Assembly: GCA_037045435.1 (NCBI GenBank)
Contig: JBAOID010000031.1
Span: 434,001-498,000, forward strand
DNA length: 64,000 nucleotides
Reading direction: 5' to 3'
DNA from: CBDUEF01 sp018063485
GTDB taxonomy: Bacteria; Pseudomonadota; Alphaproteobacteria; Rhodobacterales; Rhodobacteraceae
Made by a program: the position numbers and the translations under genes. Positions 45,365 to 55,034 of the stretch are shown one piece after another. Position 1 is the first letter of the stretch; the number at the start of each line of letters is the position of its first letter. The notes under the pieces were generated by a model that saw only the letters and a list, made by a program, of their open reading frames with translations, had not been told where the DNA came from and searched no databases.

Positions 45365-45833
45365 ACCGCAATCTGCGGCATCTTCGCTTGCTTGTGGCGC
45401 GGAAATCGGCTGCGTGATGATCGGGACGCAAAATCCCAAAAACCCGCCTTGGCTGGCTTTGACAAGTGGCCGATATCATCACGCCTACGCCTATTGCTAA
45501 GCTACGCCACATCTAACGCCAGCCGGAGGCTCACCCTTTCGCGCCCCGCCCGCACCGATTGGTCTGCACGCGATTTGCGAACCTGTGTCCAACTGCGGGC
45601 ATTTGTCCGGTTTGATCATGCCATCCCCGCATCTTGCCGAAAAAACCCACCTTTCCCAAGAGTTTATATACGCAAAACCTGTCTGATGCGGCCAATATTG
45701 AGCGTCGTCATTTCCTCCCGGAGTTCTCGAGTTTACGGTCAGCGGGCATTTACCGCAGGTCAGCTTTGGGTCGCCATCGGATTTTTCCGTCGCGCGCGAG
45801 CATCCAGTGGCACCGCTCAAACGAGGACAGTTG
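45365..45833. other. 469-bp region upstream of the nitric oxide reductase
   Basis: No gene is supported. The region should contain the norB promoter. I searched by eye for an FNR/Dnr-type TTGAT-N4-ATCAA site and found only a half-site (TTGAT near 45614). A GAGGAC ribosome-binding site precedes the start at 45834. Confidence 0.4.
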
Positions 45834-48207
45834 ATGACAGACCTTCCGCAAGGCAAACAGCGCTTCGGCAATATCGCGCTCATTTTGCTGAACAAGAAAT
45901 ACTGGGCATTTCACTTCGCGGCCGTCATTCTGATCTGCCTTGGCGGATTGGTTTACATGGGCCGCGCCACCTATGACAGCGCCCCGCCGCTTGCCGATTT
46001 CATTGCCGAAGACGGCACAACCGTGATCACACGCGATCAGATTCTGGCAGGACAGGAAGTTTTCCAACTGCGCGGATTGATGAGCTATGGCTCATTCTGG
46101 GGCGATGGGGCAGAGCGCGGGCCGGATTTCACCGCTGATGCCTTGCATTATACCTATACCGGCATGGTGGCGCATTATGAAGCTGCCGCAGGCGCCTCTG
46201 CGGATCAAATGCAGCATGACGCAGCCGTCGCCCGCACAAGGCGCGAGCTTCACACCAACACATGGAACGAGGCTGCTGGCACGGTGACCCTGACCGAAGG
46301 CCAGATCGCCGGCTTCGAGACCGTGGCGACGCATTTCAACCGGATGTTTACCGATCCCAGCTATAAAGACCTGTTCCAGACCGGATATCTGACCGATGCG
46401 ACGCAGATCCGCAATCTGTCGGCATATTTCTTCTGGGGCGGCTGGGTTGCTGCGGCAAATCGTCCGGGCGAGACCTATAGCTACACCCACAACTGGCCCT
46501 TTGACCCCGCGGTGGGCAATGCGCCGACCCCGGCAGTTTACTTCTGGAGCATCCTGTCCATTCTGGCGCTGTTTGTGGGCATCGGTCTGGTTCTCTATGT
46601 CTATGGTCAGATGAAGACCATGCAATATGACCCCTTTACCGGCAGCCAGGACCGCTCGTTAACCACCTATGATCTTGAAAACGGCTATGTCCGCAAAACC
46701 CAGCGCGCAACCTACAAGTTCTTTGCGCTGGCCATTCTGGCCTTTGGCCTTCAGGTGCTGGTCGGCATCCTGGCGGCAACCGATTTTGTACGCCCTGGCG
46801 GGATGTTTCTGGGCGATATAATCCCCTTCACCGTGCTGCGCAGCTATCACACCCTGTTGCAGATCTATTGGTTCTTCATGTGCTGGGTTGGCTACACCAT
46901 CTTTTTTCTGCCGCGTCTGGCACCGGTCCTGCGCGGCCAGAGGTTTCTGATCGAGGTGCTGTTTGCCTGCTGCTTTGTCGTAGGGGCGGGATCAGTTATC
47001 GGCATCTATGCTGGCCAGACCGGCATGCTGACAGGAAAGACCGCCTATTGGTTCGGCAGCCAGGGCTGGGAATTCATGGAAATGGGGCGCTTTTTCCAGA
47101 TCCTGCTGCTGGCCGCCTTTTCGCTATGGATCTTGATCATCTATCGCGGCATCAAACCCTGGCTCACGCTCAAGAACCTTTGGTCAGTGCCGGCATGGCT
47201 GCTTTATGGCAGCGGCGTGATGGTGTTTTTCCTGTTCTTTGGCCTCATGGTCACGCCCCGAGACGAACTTTGCCATCTCTGATTTCTGGCGCTGGATGGT
47301 TGTCCATATGTGGGTCGAGGTGACTTTTGAAGTCTTCACCACGGTGATTGTCGCCTACATGCTGGTGCAAATGGGGCTGATCAACCGGATCATGGCCGAG
47401 CGCGTGATTTTCCTTGCCGTCATGCTGTTTCTGGTGACCGCAACGGTGGGCATCGCGCATAACTTCTACTGGATCGCCAAGCCGACCGGTGTGATCGCAT
47501 TTGGCAGCGTATTCTCCACTTTGCAGGTGCTGCCGCTCTTGCTGCTGACACTGGACGCATGGCGGATGCGGCAAGAAAAAGAACGCGCCATGCAGTTTCA
47601 TTCGGCCGGGCAGCAAAGTTTCGTGATGAACGAAGTCTGGCTCTTCGTGCTGGCGGTGAATTTCTGGAACGTGTTCGGGGCCGGGGTTTTTGGCTCGATG
47701 ATCAACCTGCCGATCATCAACTATTTCGAACACTCGACCTATCTTACCGGCAACCACGCCCATGCTGCAATGTTTGGCGTGAAAGGGAATATCGCGCTTG
47801 GCGGCGTCCTGTTTTGCTGCCAGCACCTGTTCGAAGACCGGGCATGGAACCGAAAGCTGATCCGGGTATCGTTCTGGTCGCTCAATATCGGCATCGCGAT
47901 GATGATGTTTCTCGACCTGCTGCCGGTCGGGCTGTATCAGCTCTCGATCGTGCTTGACCAAGGGCTGTGGTATGCCCGCAGCCAGGAAATCGTGCAGGGC
48001 ACGGTGTTTCGCACGCTGACGATCATGCGCAGCCTGGGCGGTCTGGTCTTTACCGTCGGCGGTGTGTTGCCTCTGATGTGGTTCATTCTCAGCCGCGCCA
48101 CGCGGATGCGCAAAACGATCAAGCACGATAGTGGCGAATGGTCGCCGCGCGCGGATGGCTGGGCCAATACATCCGACGCCCCCGCGGCTTTGGCAGAATC
48201 GAGTTGA
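45834..48207 (+). CDS. norB: Quinol-type nitric oxide reductase, single subunit (one frameshift)
   Basis: Reduces NO to N2O in the inner membrane with electrons from quinol. The N-terminal domain (RDQILAGQEVFQLRGLMSYG) is the qNOR type. Low-spin heme and active-site residues follow in the oxidase-like core: H491-M-W-V-E495, then A-H542-N543-F-Y-W, and N-H641-A-H643. In known enzymes the second site is His-His, both binding FeB; here the second is Asn. One extra C in the run 47256-47259 breaks the frame after FFGLMVTP. Corrected length is about 790 residues. ATG 45834 has GAGGAC upstream. The next gene is a DGC protein. Confidence 0.87.
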
Positions 48208-48537
48208 ACTGATGCTTTCGCCCGGCCCAGGGTTTCACATGAAGCGTGGACCCCAATAACGGCCGGGCGAAAAGTGCCTCCCGAAGGTGATATCCGGCAA
48301 GACCCCTGTCGCCCATCAGCCCCTTTGTATCCCGCGTCTGCAAGGGTTCAGCGCTCCGCCACCGCCCCCTGCGGTGAGCCCGGATTATTGGCCAATGCCA
48401 CTTGCAAGGCCCAAGACAAGCAGCATATTGGGTCACATGATCGGCCCAGAGCCTTTGTCGTTTCGAATTGCCGGGATATCTTTGTTCAGGAAAGACCGAC
48501 GGCGACAAATGGCCAGGCTCAATCCGAGGAGGCTGCA
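48208..48537. other. 330-bp gap with a long inverted repeat after norB
   Basis: TTTCGCCCGGCC (48216-48227) and GGCCGGGCGAAA (48261-48272) form a perfect 12-bp stem with a 33-base loop, in which GGGT and ACCC can pair further. It may be the norB terminator, though no T-run follows. The rest of the gap, to 48537, shows no gene in any frame. Confidence 0.45.
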
Positions 48538-48930
48538 ATGAGGTCACGCGATCATCTTCCGCTTGTCTACTCCTGTTCGGGATGTTCAAGCGCCGCGCAA
48601 ATGGCCAACCATCTGGCAATTCAGCTTGACCGTCGCGGGCAGGCTGAAATGTCCTGTATCGCAGGCGTCGGCGGCGATGTGCCCAAACTGGTGCGGACGG
48701 CGAAATCCGGCCGCCAGATCATAGCAATTGACGGTTGCGCCCTTGCCTGTGTGCGCAACTGCCTGGCCCGGCACGATGTTGTTGCGCAAACCCACCATAT
48801 CTTGTCCGATCTTGGGGTGCGCAAACGCTATAGCACCGATTTCGATCTTGATGAGGCGGAAAAAGCTCTGGACGCAATCATGAAAGAGCTTTGTGCCGAG
48901 CCTTCATTGCCCGCCGCAAAAAGCAGCTAG
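48538..48930 (+). CDS. DGC-domain putative zinc-binding protein
   Basis: A 130-residue cysteine-rich protein. CSGCSSAAQMAN near 13-24, Cys at SCIAGVGGD, DGCALACVRNCL and a late Cys define the DGC family, thought to bind zinc. GAGGAGG lies 5 bases ahead of ATG 48538. From memory such genes often neighbour respiratory or nitrogen-oxide genes; here it directly follows nor in the same direction. The function is unknown. Its stop overlaps the convergent aminotransferase remnant's stop in a shared CTAG. Confidence 0.85.
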   Translation: MRSRDHLPLVYSCSGCSSAAQMANHLAIQLDRRGQAEMSCIAGVGGDVPKLVRTAKSGRQIIAIDGCALACVRNCLARHDVVAQTHHILSDLGVRKRYSTDFDLDEAEKALDAIMKELCAEPSLPAAKSS

Positions 48931-49317
48931 GGCAATTGGATCAGCCCTTCCGCTTTTTCTGAACCGTCCTGCACGGCATGTCCCGAAACCGACAGCGAGC
49001 CGGTGGCGCCGCGAAATGCGATGATACTCCGCCGGGAACAGGTTCAGCAACCGCTCTGCCAATGCCGTGGCGGGGGCGTTTGCCGAAGACAGCACACTGG
49101 CTCCGGCCGGATCAGCAACCGCACGGGTGACGGCGGCAACAAGGGCCGGATGGCCATAACCAAGGCTTGCGGCCCCCCATGCCCCCGAGAAGTCAAGCAG
49201 GCTGCGCCCGTCTTCAGCGCGCAGCCGAACGCCGTGCCCGCCTGCGACTGATTGCGGAAAAAACCGCAGCTTCTGCACCGAAGCGATGGCGGCTTCGTCG
49301 CGTTGATAGCCGGTCAT
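48927..49317 (-). pseudogene. Class III aminotransferase remnant, internal deletion
   Basis: The first 95 codons (from ATG 49317) are a normal class III, PLP-dependent aminotransferase start: GVRLRAEDGRSLLDFSGAWG, SLGYGHPALVAAV, ALAERLLNLFPAEYHRI. Then about 40 residues that should hold the SGSDANE region are missing, and a short piece (TGSLSVSGHAVQDG, GLIQLP) follows in another frame and stops at 48927. The PLP lysine domain is absent, so the protein cannot work. Its start overlaps the preceding gene (ATGA). The size of the loss points to true decay rather than a reading error. Confidence 0.8.
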
Positions 49318-50162
49318 TGTGCCGCCCGCACCGACATCGCGCCAACACAGGCATGGCCCTCAGCCACCCGAAGCGCGCCCGTCAGGCGGCGCGTCCACTC
49401 CCCCACCCCGGACATATCGCCGATCAGATCGTGCCGGATCTCCAGCAATACTGCCGGCAGACCGCGCGCATCCCCGTGAATTGGTACGGTGTAGTCATCA
49501 GCATCAATGCGATAAGGCTCATTCGCGGCAACCACCAAAGCCTGATCGCGCGCCAGTTGCGCAAGGATGGCCGTCCCAAAGCCCTGTGCCGCATCAAAGA
49601 GGATACCGGCGTGCCAGGGTCGCGACTGGCCTTTGTAGATCGGCGTAAAGGAATGCACCCCGACCACCAGCGTCGGCTTTCCCGCCGCCTGTCTTGCGTC
49701 CAACCGCCGCGCAATCGCCCCGTGATAGGGGTGAAACAGCGCATCCAGCCGTGCTTTGCGTGCCGCCTTGCCCAAAGCAAGATTGCCGGGCACGGTGGTG
49801 GACTCGCTGACTTCGGGGATCATCGAGGGGTTTCCCGGCGGGCGGTTACAATCCACCACCAACCGCGAATAATTCGCCACAAACAGCGGCGCATCCAGAG
49901 TTGCCGACAAACCAAGGGCCAGCGCCTGCGCGCCGATATCCCAGCCAATATGGCGCATGCGTTCAGCTTGGGACAGACCAAGATCGCCCAAGGCAACCGG
50001 GATCCTCGGCGAGGCATGTTCGCACAGCAGCACATAGGGCGAAGCCCCGTCCGGGTTCACAACCCCATAGGCGGGCGGCTCATCCATGGCCAGAAGGGGG
50101 GCACACATCACTTCGGCCTCAATAAACGGCGGCATAGCGATCACAAAGCGGCTGGCCGTCAA
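49314..50162 (-). CDS. N-formylglutamate amidohydrolase family protein
   Basis: The family removes formyl groups from N-formylglutamate, with other N-acyl amino acids possible. The 282-residue product contains the hallmark ASPYVLLCEHAS, VDCNRPPGNPSMIPEVSE and HPYHGAIARRLD, plus VVGVHSFTPIYKG. It overlaps the upstream GS-like gene by 44 bp if ATG 50162 is used; ATG 50135 (MPPFIEAEVM) would reduce this to 17 bp. The his (hut) pathway genes are not near, so the substrate is likely something else handled by this operon. Confidence 0.88.
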   Translation of the reverse strand: MTASRFVIAMPPFIEAEVMCAPLLAMDEPPAYGVVNPDGASPYVLLCEHASPRIPVALGDLGLSQAERMRHIGWDIGAQALALGLSATLDAPLFVANYSRLVVDCNRPPGNPSMIPEVSESTTVPGNLALGKAARKARLDALFHPYHGAIARRLDARQAAGKPTLVVGVHSFTPIYKGQSRPWHAGILFDAAQGFGTAILAQLARDQALVVAANEPYRIDADDYTVPIHGDARGLPAVLLEIRHDLIGDMSGVGEWTRRLTGALRVAEGHACVGAMSVRAAQ

Positions 50163-51444
50163 GGCCAGCGACGATCTCGATCTCTTTGCGCTTCATCGCG
50201 AAATAACACTCGATAAAGGTCGGGCTGAACCAGCTTTTAACGACCTCATCTGCCTCAAGGGCTTGCAAGGCTTCAGTGAGGCTGCCCGGCAAACGCCGGA
50301 TGCCTTTGGCTTTGCGCTGGTCGGCGGTCATTTGCTCGGGGTCGCCCTTGATGATCGGGGGTTGGTCCAGGTTCTGGCGCAGGCCCTGCAACCCCGCCCG
50401 GATCAACACGGCCAGAGACAGATGCGGGCTGGCGGTGGCATCGGCGGCGCGAAACTCCATGTTGAAGGCGCGCGAGGGGTCATAGCCGGGACGCTCCGAA
50501 GTCGGGCAAATCCGCAGCGTCGCCTCACGGTCCTTGTCGCCCAAAGTGGTCCAGGCCGCCGCCCAGTGGTGCGGTTGCAGCCGCATATAGGACAGCACTG
50601 TCGGCGCGGTAAAGGCCGTCAGCGCCGGCAGGTGCCGCACAATGCCCGCCGCAAAAGCCCCGGCACGTTCGGACAGACGACCGGGGCGGCTGGCGTCAAA
50701 GGTCACGGGAGTGCCGTCAAGATCGGTGAAGCTCAGGTGGATATGCACGCCATTGCCGACGCCCGCCGGATCAGCCTTGGGCGCGAAGGTGGCTTTCCAG
50801 CCAAACTGCGCCGCCAATTCGCGGGTGACTTCGCGGATGGTGACGGCACGGTCGGCAGCGGCAACGGCGGCAGAGGGGCCGCAGACGATCTCAAACTGAT
50901 CGCGGCCATATTCCGGCAAAAAGGTTTCAGGGTCTGCTCCCGCTTCGCGCAGCGCCGTCACCAACAGTGGGCCAAACGGATCGGCGCGGCGCTGTGCCGA
51001 AAGACCGAATGAGGGTGCGGCAGGCCAGTCTGCGCCCAGAATTTGAAATTCCTGCTCAAAGGCCGAAACCACCCGCAGGCCCATTTCCGCCTCAAGATCG
51101 GCCACCGCCGATTTCAGCATGGTGCGGACGCAGCCTTGCCACGGGCTGCCGTCCAGTTCTGTGATGTCGCAATGATAAAAGTGCAAAGGCGACATATCGG
51201 GGATCGCCGTGACCCGCACTTTTGCATCTGGGTCAGGGATCAGGCGCAGATCGCCCGCCGAGCCAAAGGGGTTCGGGCTGGCAATCTCATCGAAAGGGGT
51301 CAGCGCCAGATTGGCCGGCACCCAGCCCACGCCCTTGGTCATCCCCCCGGCCAGATCGCGCAGCGGCAAAGATCGCCCACGGGTGATGGCGGCAATATCG
51401 GTGGTGACAAAGCTGACCAGCTCTTCGGTTTCGGGCGGGAACAT
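50119..51444 (-). CDS. Glutamine-synthetase-family ligase (GlnT/PuuA-like)
   Basis: A 441-residue member of the glutamine synthetase fold. Recognisable parts are FEQEFQIL (metal glutamates), EYGRDQFEIVCGPS, the HIHLSF motif with the catalytic histidine region and the FRAADATASPHLSLAVLIRAG segment. Family members of this size often join glutamate to amines (gamma-glutamylamides) rather than ammonia. The operon position with an amidohydrolase and a hydrolase suggests a catabolic role on an amine. It overlaps the N-formylglutamate amidohydrolase gene and lies 9 bp from the isochorismatase gene. Confidence 0.88.
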   Translation of the reverse strand: MFPPETEELVSFVTTDIAAITRGRSLPLRDLAGGMTKGVGWVPANLALTPFDEIASPNPFGSAGDLRLIPDPDAKVRVTAIPDMSPLHFYHCDITELDGSPWQGCVRTMLKSAVADLEAEMGLRVVSAFEQEFQILGADWPAAPSFGLSAQRRADPFGPLLVTALREAGADPETFLPEYGRDQFEIVCGPSAAVAAADRAVTIREVTRELAAQFGWKATFAPKADPAGVGNGVHIHLSFTDLDGTPVTFDASRPGRLSERAGAFAAGIVRHLPALTAFTAPTVLSYMRLQPHHWAAAWTTLGDKDREATLRICPTSERPGYDPSRAFNMEFRAADATASPHLSLAVLIRAGLQGLRQNLDQPPIIKGDPEQMTADQRKAKGIRRLPGSLTEALQALEADEVVKSWFSPTFIECYFAMKRKEIEIVAGLDGQPLCDRYAAVY

Positions 51445-51453
51445 GGCGGCCTC

Positions 51454-52113
51454 TCAGCGGTTCAAGGCATTGACGCGGGCGACCACCGTATCGGTATCGG
51501 TGATCCAGCAATAGCCGCCATAGGCGCGCAGGGCCGCCTCATGGCGCTCGGGCGTATAGGTGGCGCAGGCGTCATGCACCAGCGTCACCAGATAGCCGCG
51601 ATCCGCCGCATCGCGCACCGCCATATCAACGCATTGGTCGGTGACAATGCCCGCAATGATCAGAAACCTGGTGTTCAGATTGCGCAGCACATAATCGGCA
51701 TTGGTAGAGTTGAAGAGGCCCGACGAGGTTTTCGGCAACACCGGCTCGTTCTCGGTCGGCGTCAATTCGGCAATGATTGCCCCTTCCGGCGCACCTTTTG
51801 GCACATGCATATCCGACAGTTTATGATCCAAAGACCGGTCGCGGCCATCGGCGGTCAGGCTTTCGATCACGGTGTGCAGCACGTTCTCGCCCGCCGCGCG
51901 AAAGGCATTCAGCATCCGCACCTGATTGGGGATCACCATGCCATGCACGCGCTGCATGAAATAGCTGTCGGCGGCATGCGGATGGGTCGGGTCCATCATC
52001 GGCTCGGCCCAGATCCGCTGCATATCCACCAGCAACAAGGCGGTGCGTCCGTGTTCATAGTCGCTGGAGCGGCGCAGGCTCTGGCCGCCGAATTCAATCG
52101 AAAATTCCGTCAT
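51454..52113 (-). CDS. Isochorismatase-family cysteine hydrolase
   Basis: A 219-residue amidase-type hydrolase. The Asp-Lys-Cys triad is visible: Asp in LLLVDMQR near 30, Lys in VLPKTSSG and Cys in GIVTDQCVDMAV. Relatives hydrolyse biuret, ureidoacrylate, nicotinamide or carbamoyl compounds; I cannot choose. It overlaps the RpiR regulator gene by 4 bp (52110-52113), so it is the first enzyme gene of the operon. Confidence 0.88.
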   Translation of the reverse strand: MTEFSIEFGGQSLRRSSDYEHGRTALLLVDMQRIWAEPMMDPTHPHAADSYFMQRVHGMVIPNQVRMLNAFRAAGENVLHTVIESLTADGRDRSLDHKLSDMHVPKGAPEGAIIAELTPTENEPVLPKTSSGLFNSTNADYVLRNLNTRFLIIAGIVTDQCVDMAVRDAADRGYLVTLVHDACATYTPERHEAALRAYGGYCWITDTDTVVARVNALNR

Positions 52114-52994
52114 TTGGGTTCTCCTTCTGTGGCTGTGTCCAGCGCATCCTCGGTCACTGAGGCGGCATGGCGCAGCGATTCCATGTTTTCGATCCGCTTG
52201 CGCGACTTACCCGCCAACCGCAGCGTCAGCGCGGCGATAAACGCCTCGGTCTGCGCCAGGGCTGGCACCATCGTATCAAAGGGCGACAGGCTTTCGACCG
52301 GGGCCGTCAGCGTCACATCGGCCACACCGGCGATGGGCGAGGCATAGGGATCGGTGAACAGCACGATCCTTGCCCCCTGTGCCGCCGCCGTGCGGGCAAA
52401 GCGGATGGTGTCGATCTGATAGCGGCGGTAATCATAGACAATCACCAGATCACGCCGCCCCAGATCAACCAGCGCGTCAACCTGATCCGCCCGCGCGCCT
52501 TGCACCCAATGGCAACCGGGACGCAACTGCTTCAGATGCGACCACAGCATCCCGGCAAGGTAGCCAGAAAAGCGCCCGCCGATGCAATGCACCGATAGTG
52601 ACGAATCCATGACCAGATCAACCGCCTTGTCAAAACCAGCGGAGGGCAGCATAGCCATTGCCGTTTCGACGGCATGAACCGTGGATCGCATCGTTTCGAG
52701 ATAGATGTTGTCGGGCGCCACCGCGCCCTTGCCCGCATTCATCATCGACAGCGGCGAGGACATGCGTTCCTGTACCTCGGCCAGCAGGGTTTGTTGAAAA
52801 TCGGGATAACCCTCAAACCCCAACCGCCCGACGAATCGCACCACCGTCGGCCCTGAAACGCCTGCCGCCTGAGCCAGATGCGCAACCGTATTCAGCCCCG
52901 CTGCCGGATAGTTCGACAACAGCGCGCGCGCGACCTTCAGATCAGAACGGGTCAGCGGCACAGAGCCATCGGTCAGGCGATCACGTATTGGCAT
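52110..52994 (-). CDS. MurR/RpiR-family transcriptional regulator
   Basis: A 294-residue regulator with an N-terminal helix-turn-helix (AQAAGVSGPTVVRFVGRLGFEG) and a C-terminal SIS domain (SVHCIGGRFSGYLAGMLW) that normally binds a phosphosugar, though relatives control amino-acid and nucleobase catabolism. I start at ATG 52994 (MPIRDRLTDG) behind AAGG; the frame is open 41 codons upstream into the divergent promoter. It is transcribed with the catabolic genes and divergent from the transporter genes, so it probably regulates both. Confidence 0.9.
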   Translation of the reverse strand: MPIRDRLTDGSVPLTRSDLKVARALLSNYPAAGLNTVAHLAQAAGVSGPTVVRFVGRLGFEGYPDFQQTLLAEVQERMSSPLSMMNAGKGAVAPDNIYLETMRSTVHAVETAMAMLPSAGFDKAVDLVMDSSLSVHCIGGRFSGYLAGMLWSHLKQLRPGCHWVQGARADQVDALVDLGRRDLVIVYDYRRYQIDTIRFARTAAAQGARIVLFTDPYASPIAGVADVTLTAPVESLSPFDTMVPALAQTEAFIAALTLRLAGKSRKRIENMESLRHAASVTEDALDTATEGEPK

Positions 52995-53048
52995 GGGCCT
53001 TGTTCCTTGCAAGATTGCATGGTGCATCGTGGAAACATTCATTACATT

Positions 53049-53085
53049 TGTCAATCTGATTACTGATTTTGAAACGGTATTGACA
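53049..53085. promoter_or_regulatory. Divergent promoter region between rpiR and the Liv-type operon
   Basis: TGTCAA at 53049-53054 (TTGACA on the minus strand) and TTGACA at 53080-53085 are two consensus -35 boxes facing away from each other, with 7-bp arms TGTCAAT/ATTGACA. Weak -10 candidates follow 17 bases on: CACGAT (minus) and CATGCT (plus). Confidence 0.45.
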
Positions 53086-53150
53086 TTGAGAAGATCGCCG
53101 CACATGCTTTCGGTCAATGAGTCCGTCCACCGGACCGACAGGAGGGTTGC

Positions 53151-55010
53151 GTGCTGCGATTAGGACAGTTCGGAAAATCGGCCTGGGCCGGATCGGCCAT
53201 GATGGCGATGTTGCTCATCGTTGTTGCAGGGCTTGCACAAACGGTCTTGCCTGCATCGGGCGCAAGACTTGCGACGCTGTTCTTGATCTATGTCGTGGCG
53301 GTCCTGGGCAATCAGATCTATTCGGGCAATTCGGGGATCATGTCCTTTGGCCATACGTCTTTCATGGCGATTGGGGCCTATGCCTCGGCGTTGCTCACAA
53401 TCCAGCCTTCGGTGCAGACAACGGCGCTGCCACACCTGCCCGTCTGGATCGCCGCGCTGAACGGCCAGCCGCTGACGGTGGCACTGCCGGTCGCGCTGAT
53501 CGTGGTCTTGATATCGGCACTGGTCTTTGGCTTGCCCATCGCGCGGCTTGGTGGCTCGGCAGCGTCAATTGCCACGCTGGGGATTTTGGTGATCACCCAT
53601 GTCACGCTGGTGGCCTCGACCACGATCACCCGTGGCAGCCAAACCTTCTTTGGCATCCCACGCGGGGTGCCGATGGGGCTGGTGTTGGGCTGTGCGGTGG
53701 CTGCTGTGGTGATCGCGCGGCTTTACCGCAGCTCGCGCAGCGGGTTGGCTTTGCGGGCAGCGCGTGAAGACGAGATTGCGGCGATTGCCGTAGGGGTCAA
53801 CGTCGTGCGGGTGCGGTTCTGGGCCTTTGTGCTCGGCGCGCTGCTTTGCGGCGCTTCGGGCGCGTTGCTGGCGCATTTCCTTGGCGCATTCTCGCCAAAG
53901 GATTTCTACTTCAACCTCACCTTCCTGCTGCTGTCGATGCTGATCCTTGGCGGGATCACCACGGTATCAGGCGCAGTTGGCGGCACCGCGATGATCGTAT
54001 TGCTGGTCGACGCCTTGCGCCGGATCGAGGCCGGGGGTGATTTTGGAATTGTCACGCTGCCACCGGTGTTTGGTCTGACCGATATCGGGATCGGCCTGGT
54101 GATCCTGACCGTCATGTACCGGTTGCGCGAAGGGCTTTTCGGTGTGCGCGAGTTGGACGAACGGTTGGGGCTTGATGATACACTCACCGTCGCACCCGCC
54201 TATACCCCAGCCCCGACAGGATCGGCCGAAAACCTGACTGTAGAGAATGTGAGCAAGAACTTTGCTGGGCTGACGGCGCTGGAAAACGCCAACTTCGCGA
54301 TCGAACCTGGGCTGGTGACGGGGCTGATCGGCCCGAATGGTGCGGGGAAATCGACGCTGATCAATGCGATCTGCGGCATCATCCCGCCGTCATCGGGCCG
54401 GGTGATGATCGGCAAGCAAGATGTTGCAGACCTGGCCGTCCATGATGTTTCACGCGCCGGATTGGGCCGCACCTTTCAGAACATCCGCCTGTTCAAGAAC
54501 CTGACCGTGCTGGAGAACGTCCGTGTTGCGGCAAATTCCGTGGCAGGCATGGGCGATGATCCGGTGGCGGCCGCCCGTGCAGCACTGGCCGTGGTCGGCT
54601 TGACCGATCTGGCCCCGCGCATCGCCTCGACCCTGCCCTACGGCGCGCAGCGACGGTTGGAAGTTGCCCGCGCGCTGGCGCTGCGCCCCCGCTTTTTGCT
54701 TCTGGACGAGCCTGCGGCGGGTATGAACCCAACCGAGACGGATTCACTTATGGAAGTGCTGCGTCGCATCCGTGTCGATCACCAGCTTGGCCTTCTGGTG
54801 GTCGAGCATGATCTCAAATTGATCATGCGCCTGTGCGACCGCATTGTCGTCTTGAACAAGGGCCAGCAGATCGCCATCGGCACGCCCGAGGATATCCGCG
54901 CCAACCCTGCCGTGATCGAGGCCTATATCGGCCGCAAGCGCGCCGCACAGGCGCTGGCCCAAAAGCCGGGCGAACAATCGCCCATCGGGCAGACCCTGCC
55001 CACAACCTGA
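53151..55010 (+). CDS. Liv-type ABC transporter: fused permease (LivM) and ATPase (LivG)
   Basis: A 619-residue protein that joins two usually separate subunits. Residues 1 to about 345 are the LivM permease with about nine to ten helices (IYSGNSGIMSFGHTSFMAIG, GASGALLAHFLGAFSPKDFY). After a short linker rich in T, A and P, residues about 362-600 are LivG: Walker A GPNGAGKST at 394-402, LGRTFQNIRLF, and Walker B LLLDEPAAGMNP. The start is GTG 53151 behind AGGAGG. It is first in an operon with a binding protein, LivF and LivH. The frame is continuous, so the fusion is real, not an error. Confidence 0.92.
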   Translation: MLRLGQFGKSAWAGSAMMAMLLIVVAGLAQTVLPASGARLATLFLIYVVAVLGNQIYSGNSGIMSFGHTSFMAIGAYASALLTIQPSVQTTALPHLPVWIAALNGQPLTVALPVALIVVLISALVFGLPIARLGGSAASIATLGILVITHVTLVASTTITRGSQTFFGIPRGVPMGLVLGCAVAAVVIARLYRSSRSGLALRAAREDEIAAIAVGVNVVRVRFWAFVLGALLCGASGALLAHFLGAFSPKDFYFNLTFLLLSMLILGGITTVSGAVGGTAMIVLLVDALRRIEAGGDFGIVTLPPVFGLTDIGIGLVILTVMYRLREGLFGVRELDERLGLDDTLTVAPAYTPAPTGSAENLTVENVSKNFAGLTALENANFAIEPGLVTGLIGPNGAGKSTLINAICGIIPPSSGRVMIGKQDVADLAVHDVSRAGLGRTFQNIRLFKNLTVLENVRVAANSVAGMGDDPVAAARAALAVVGLTDLAPRIASTLPYGAQRRLEVARALALRPRFLLLDEPAAGMNPTETDSLMEVLRRIRVDHQLGLLVVEHDLKLIMRLCDRIVVLNKGQQIAIGTPEDIRANPAVIEAYIGRKRAAQALAQKPGEQSPIGQTLPTT

Positions 55011-55034
55011 CCGCAACCAACCGGGAGAAGAAAC

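Noticed and set aside
45610..45625. Possible FNR/Dnr site upstream of norB (TTGATCATGCC)
   Set aside because: Only the first half-site matches; the ATCAA half is absent.
48208..48537. Insertion-sequence remnant between norB and the DGC gene
   Set aside because: The 12-bp inverted repeat is only 57 bp long overall and no transposase fragment is seen in any frame.
51043..52347. A 434-codon plus-strand frame across the GS-like and isochorismatase genes
   Set aside because: Antisense to two well-supported genes and without family features.
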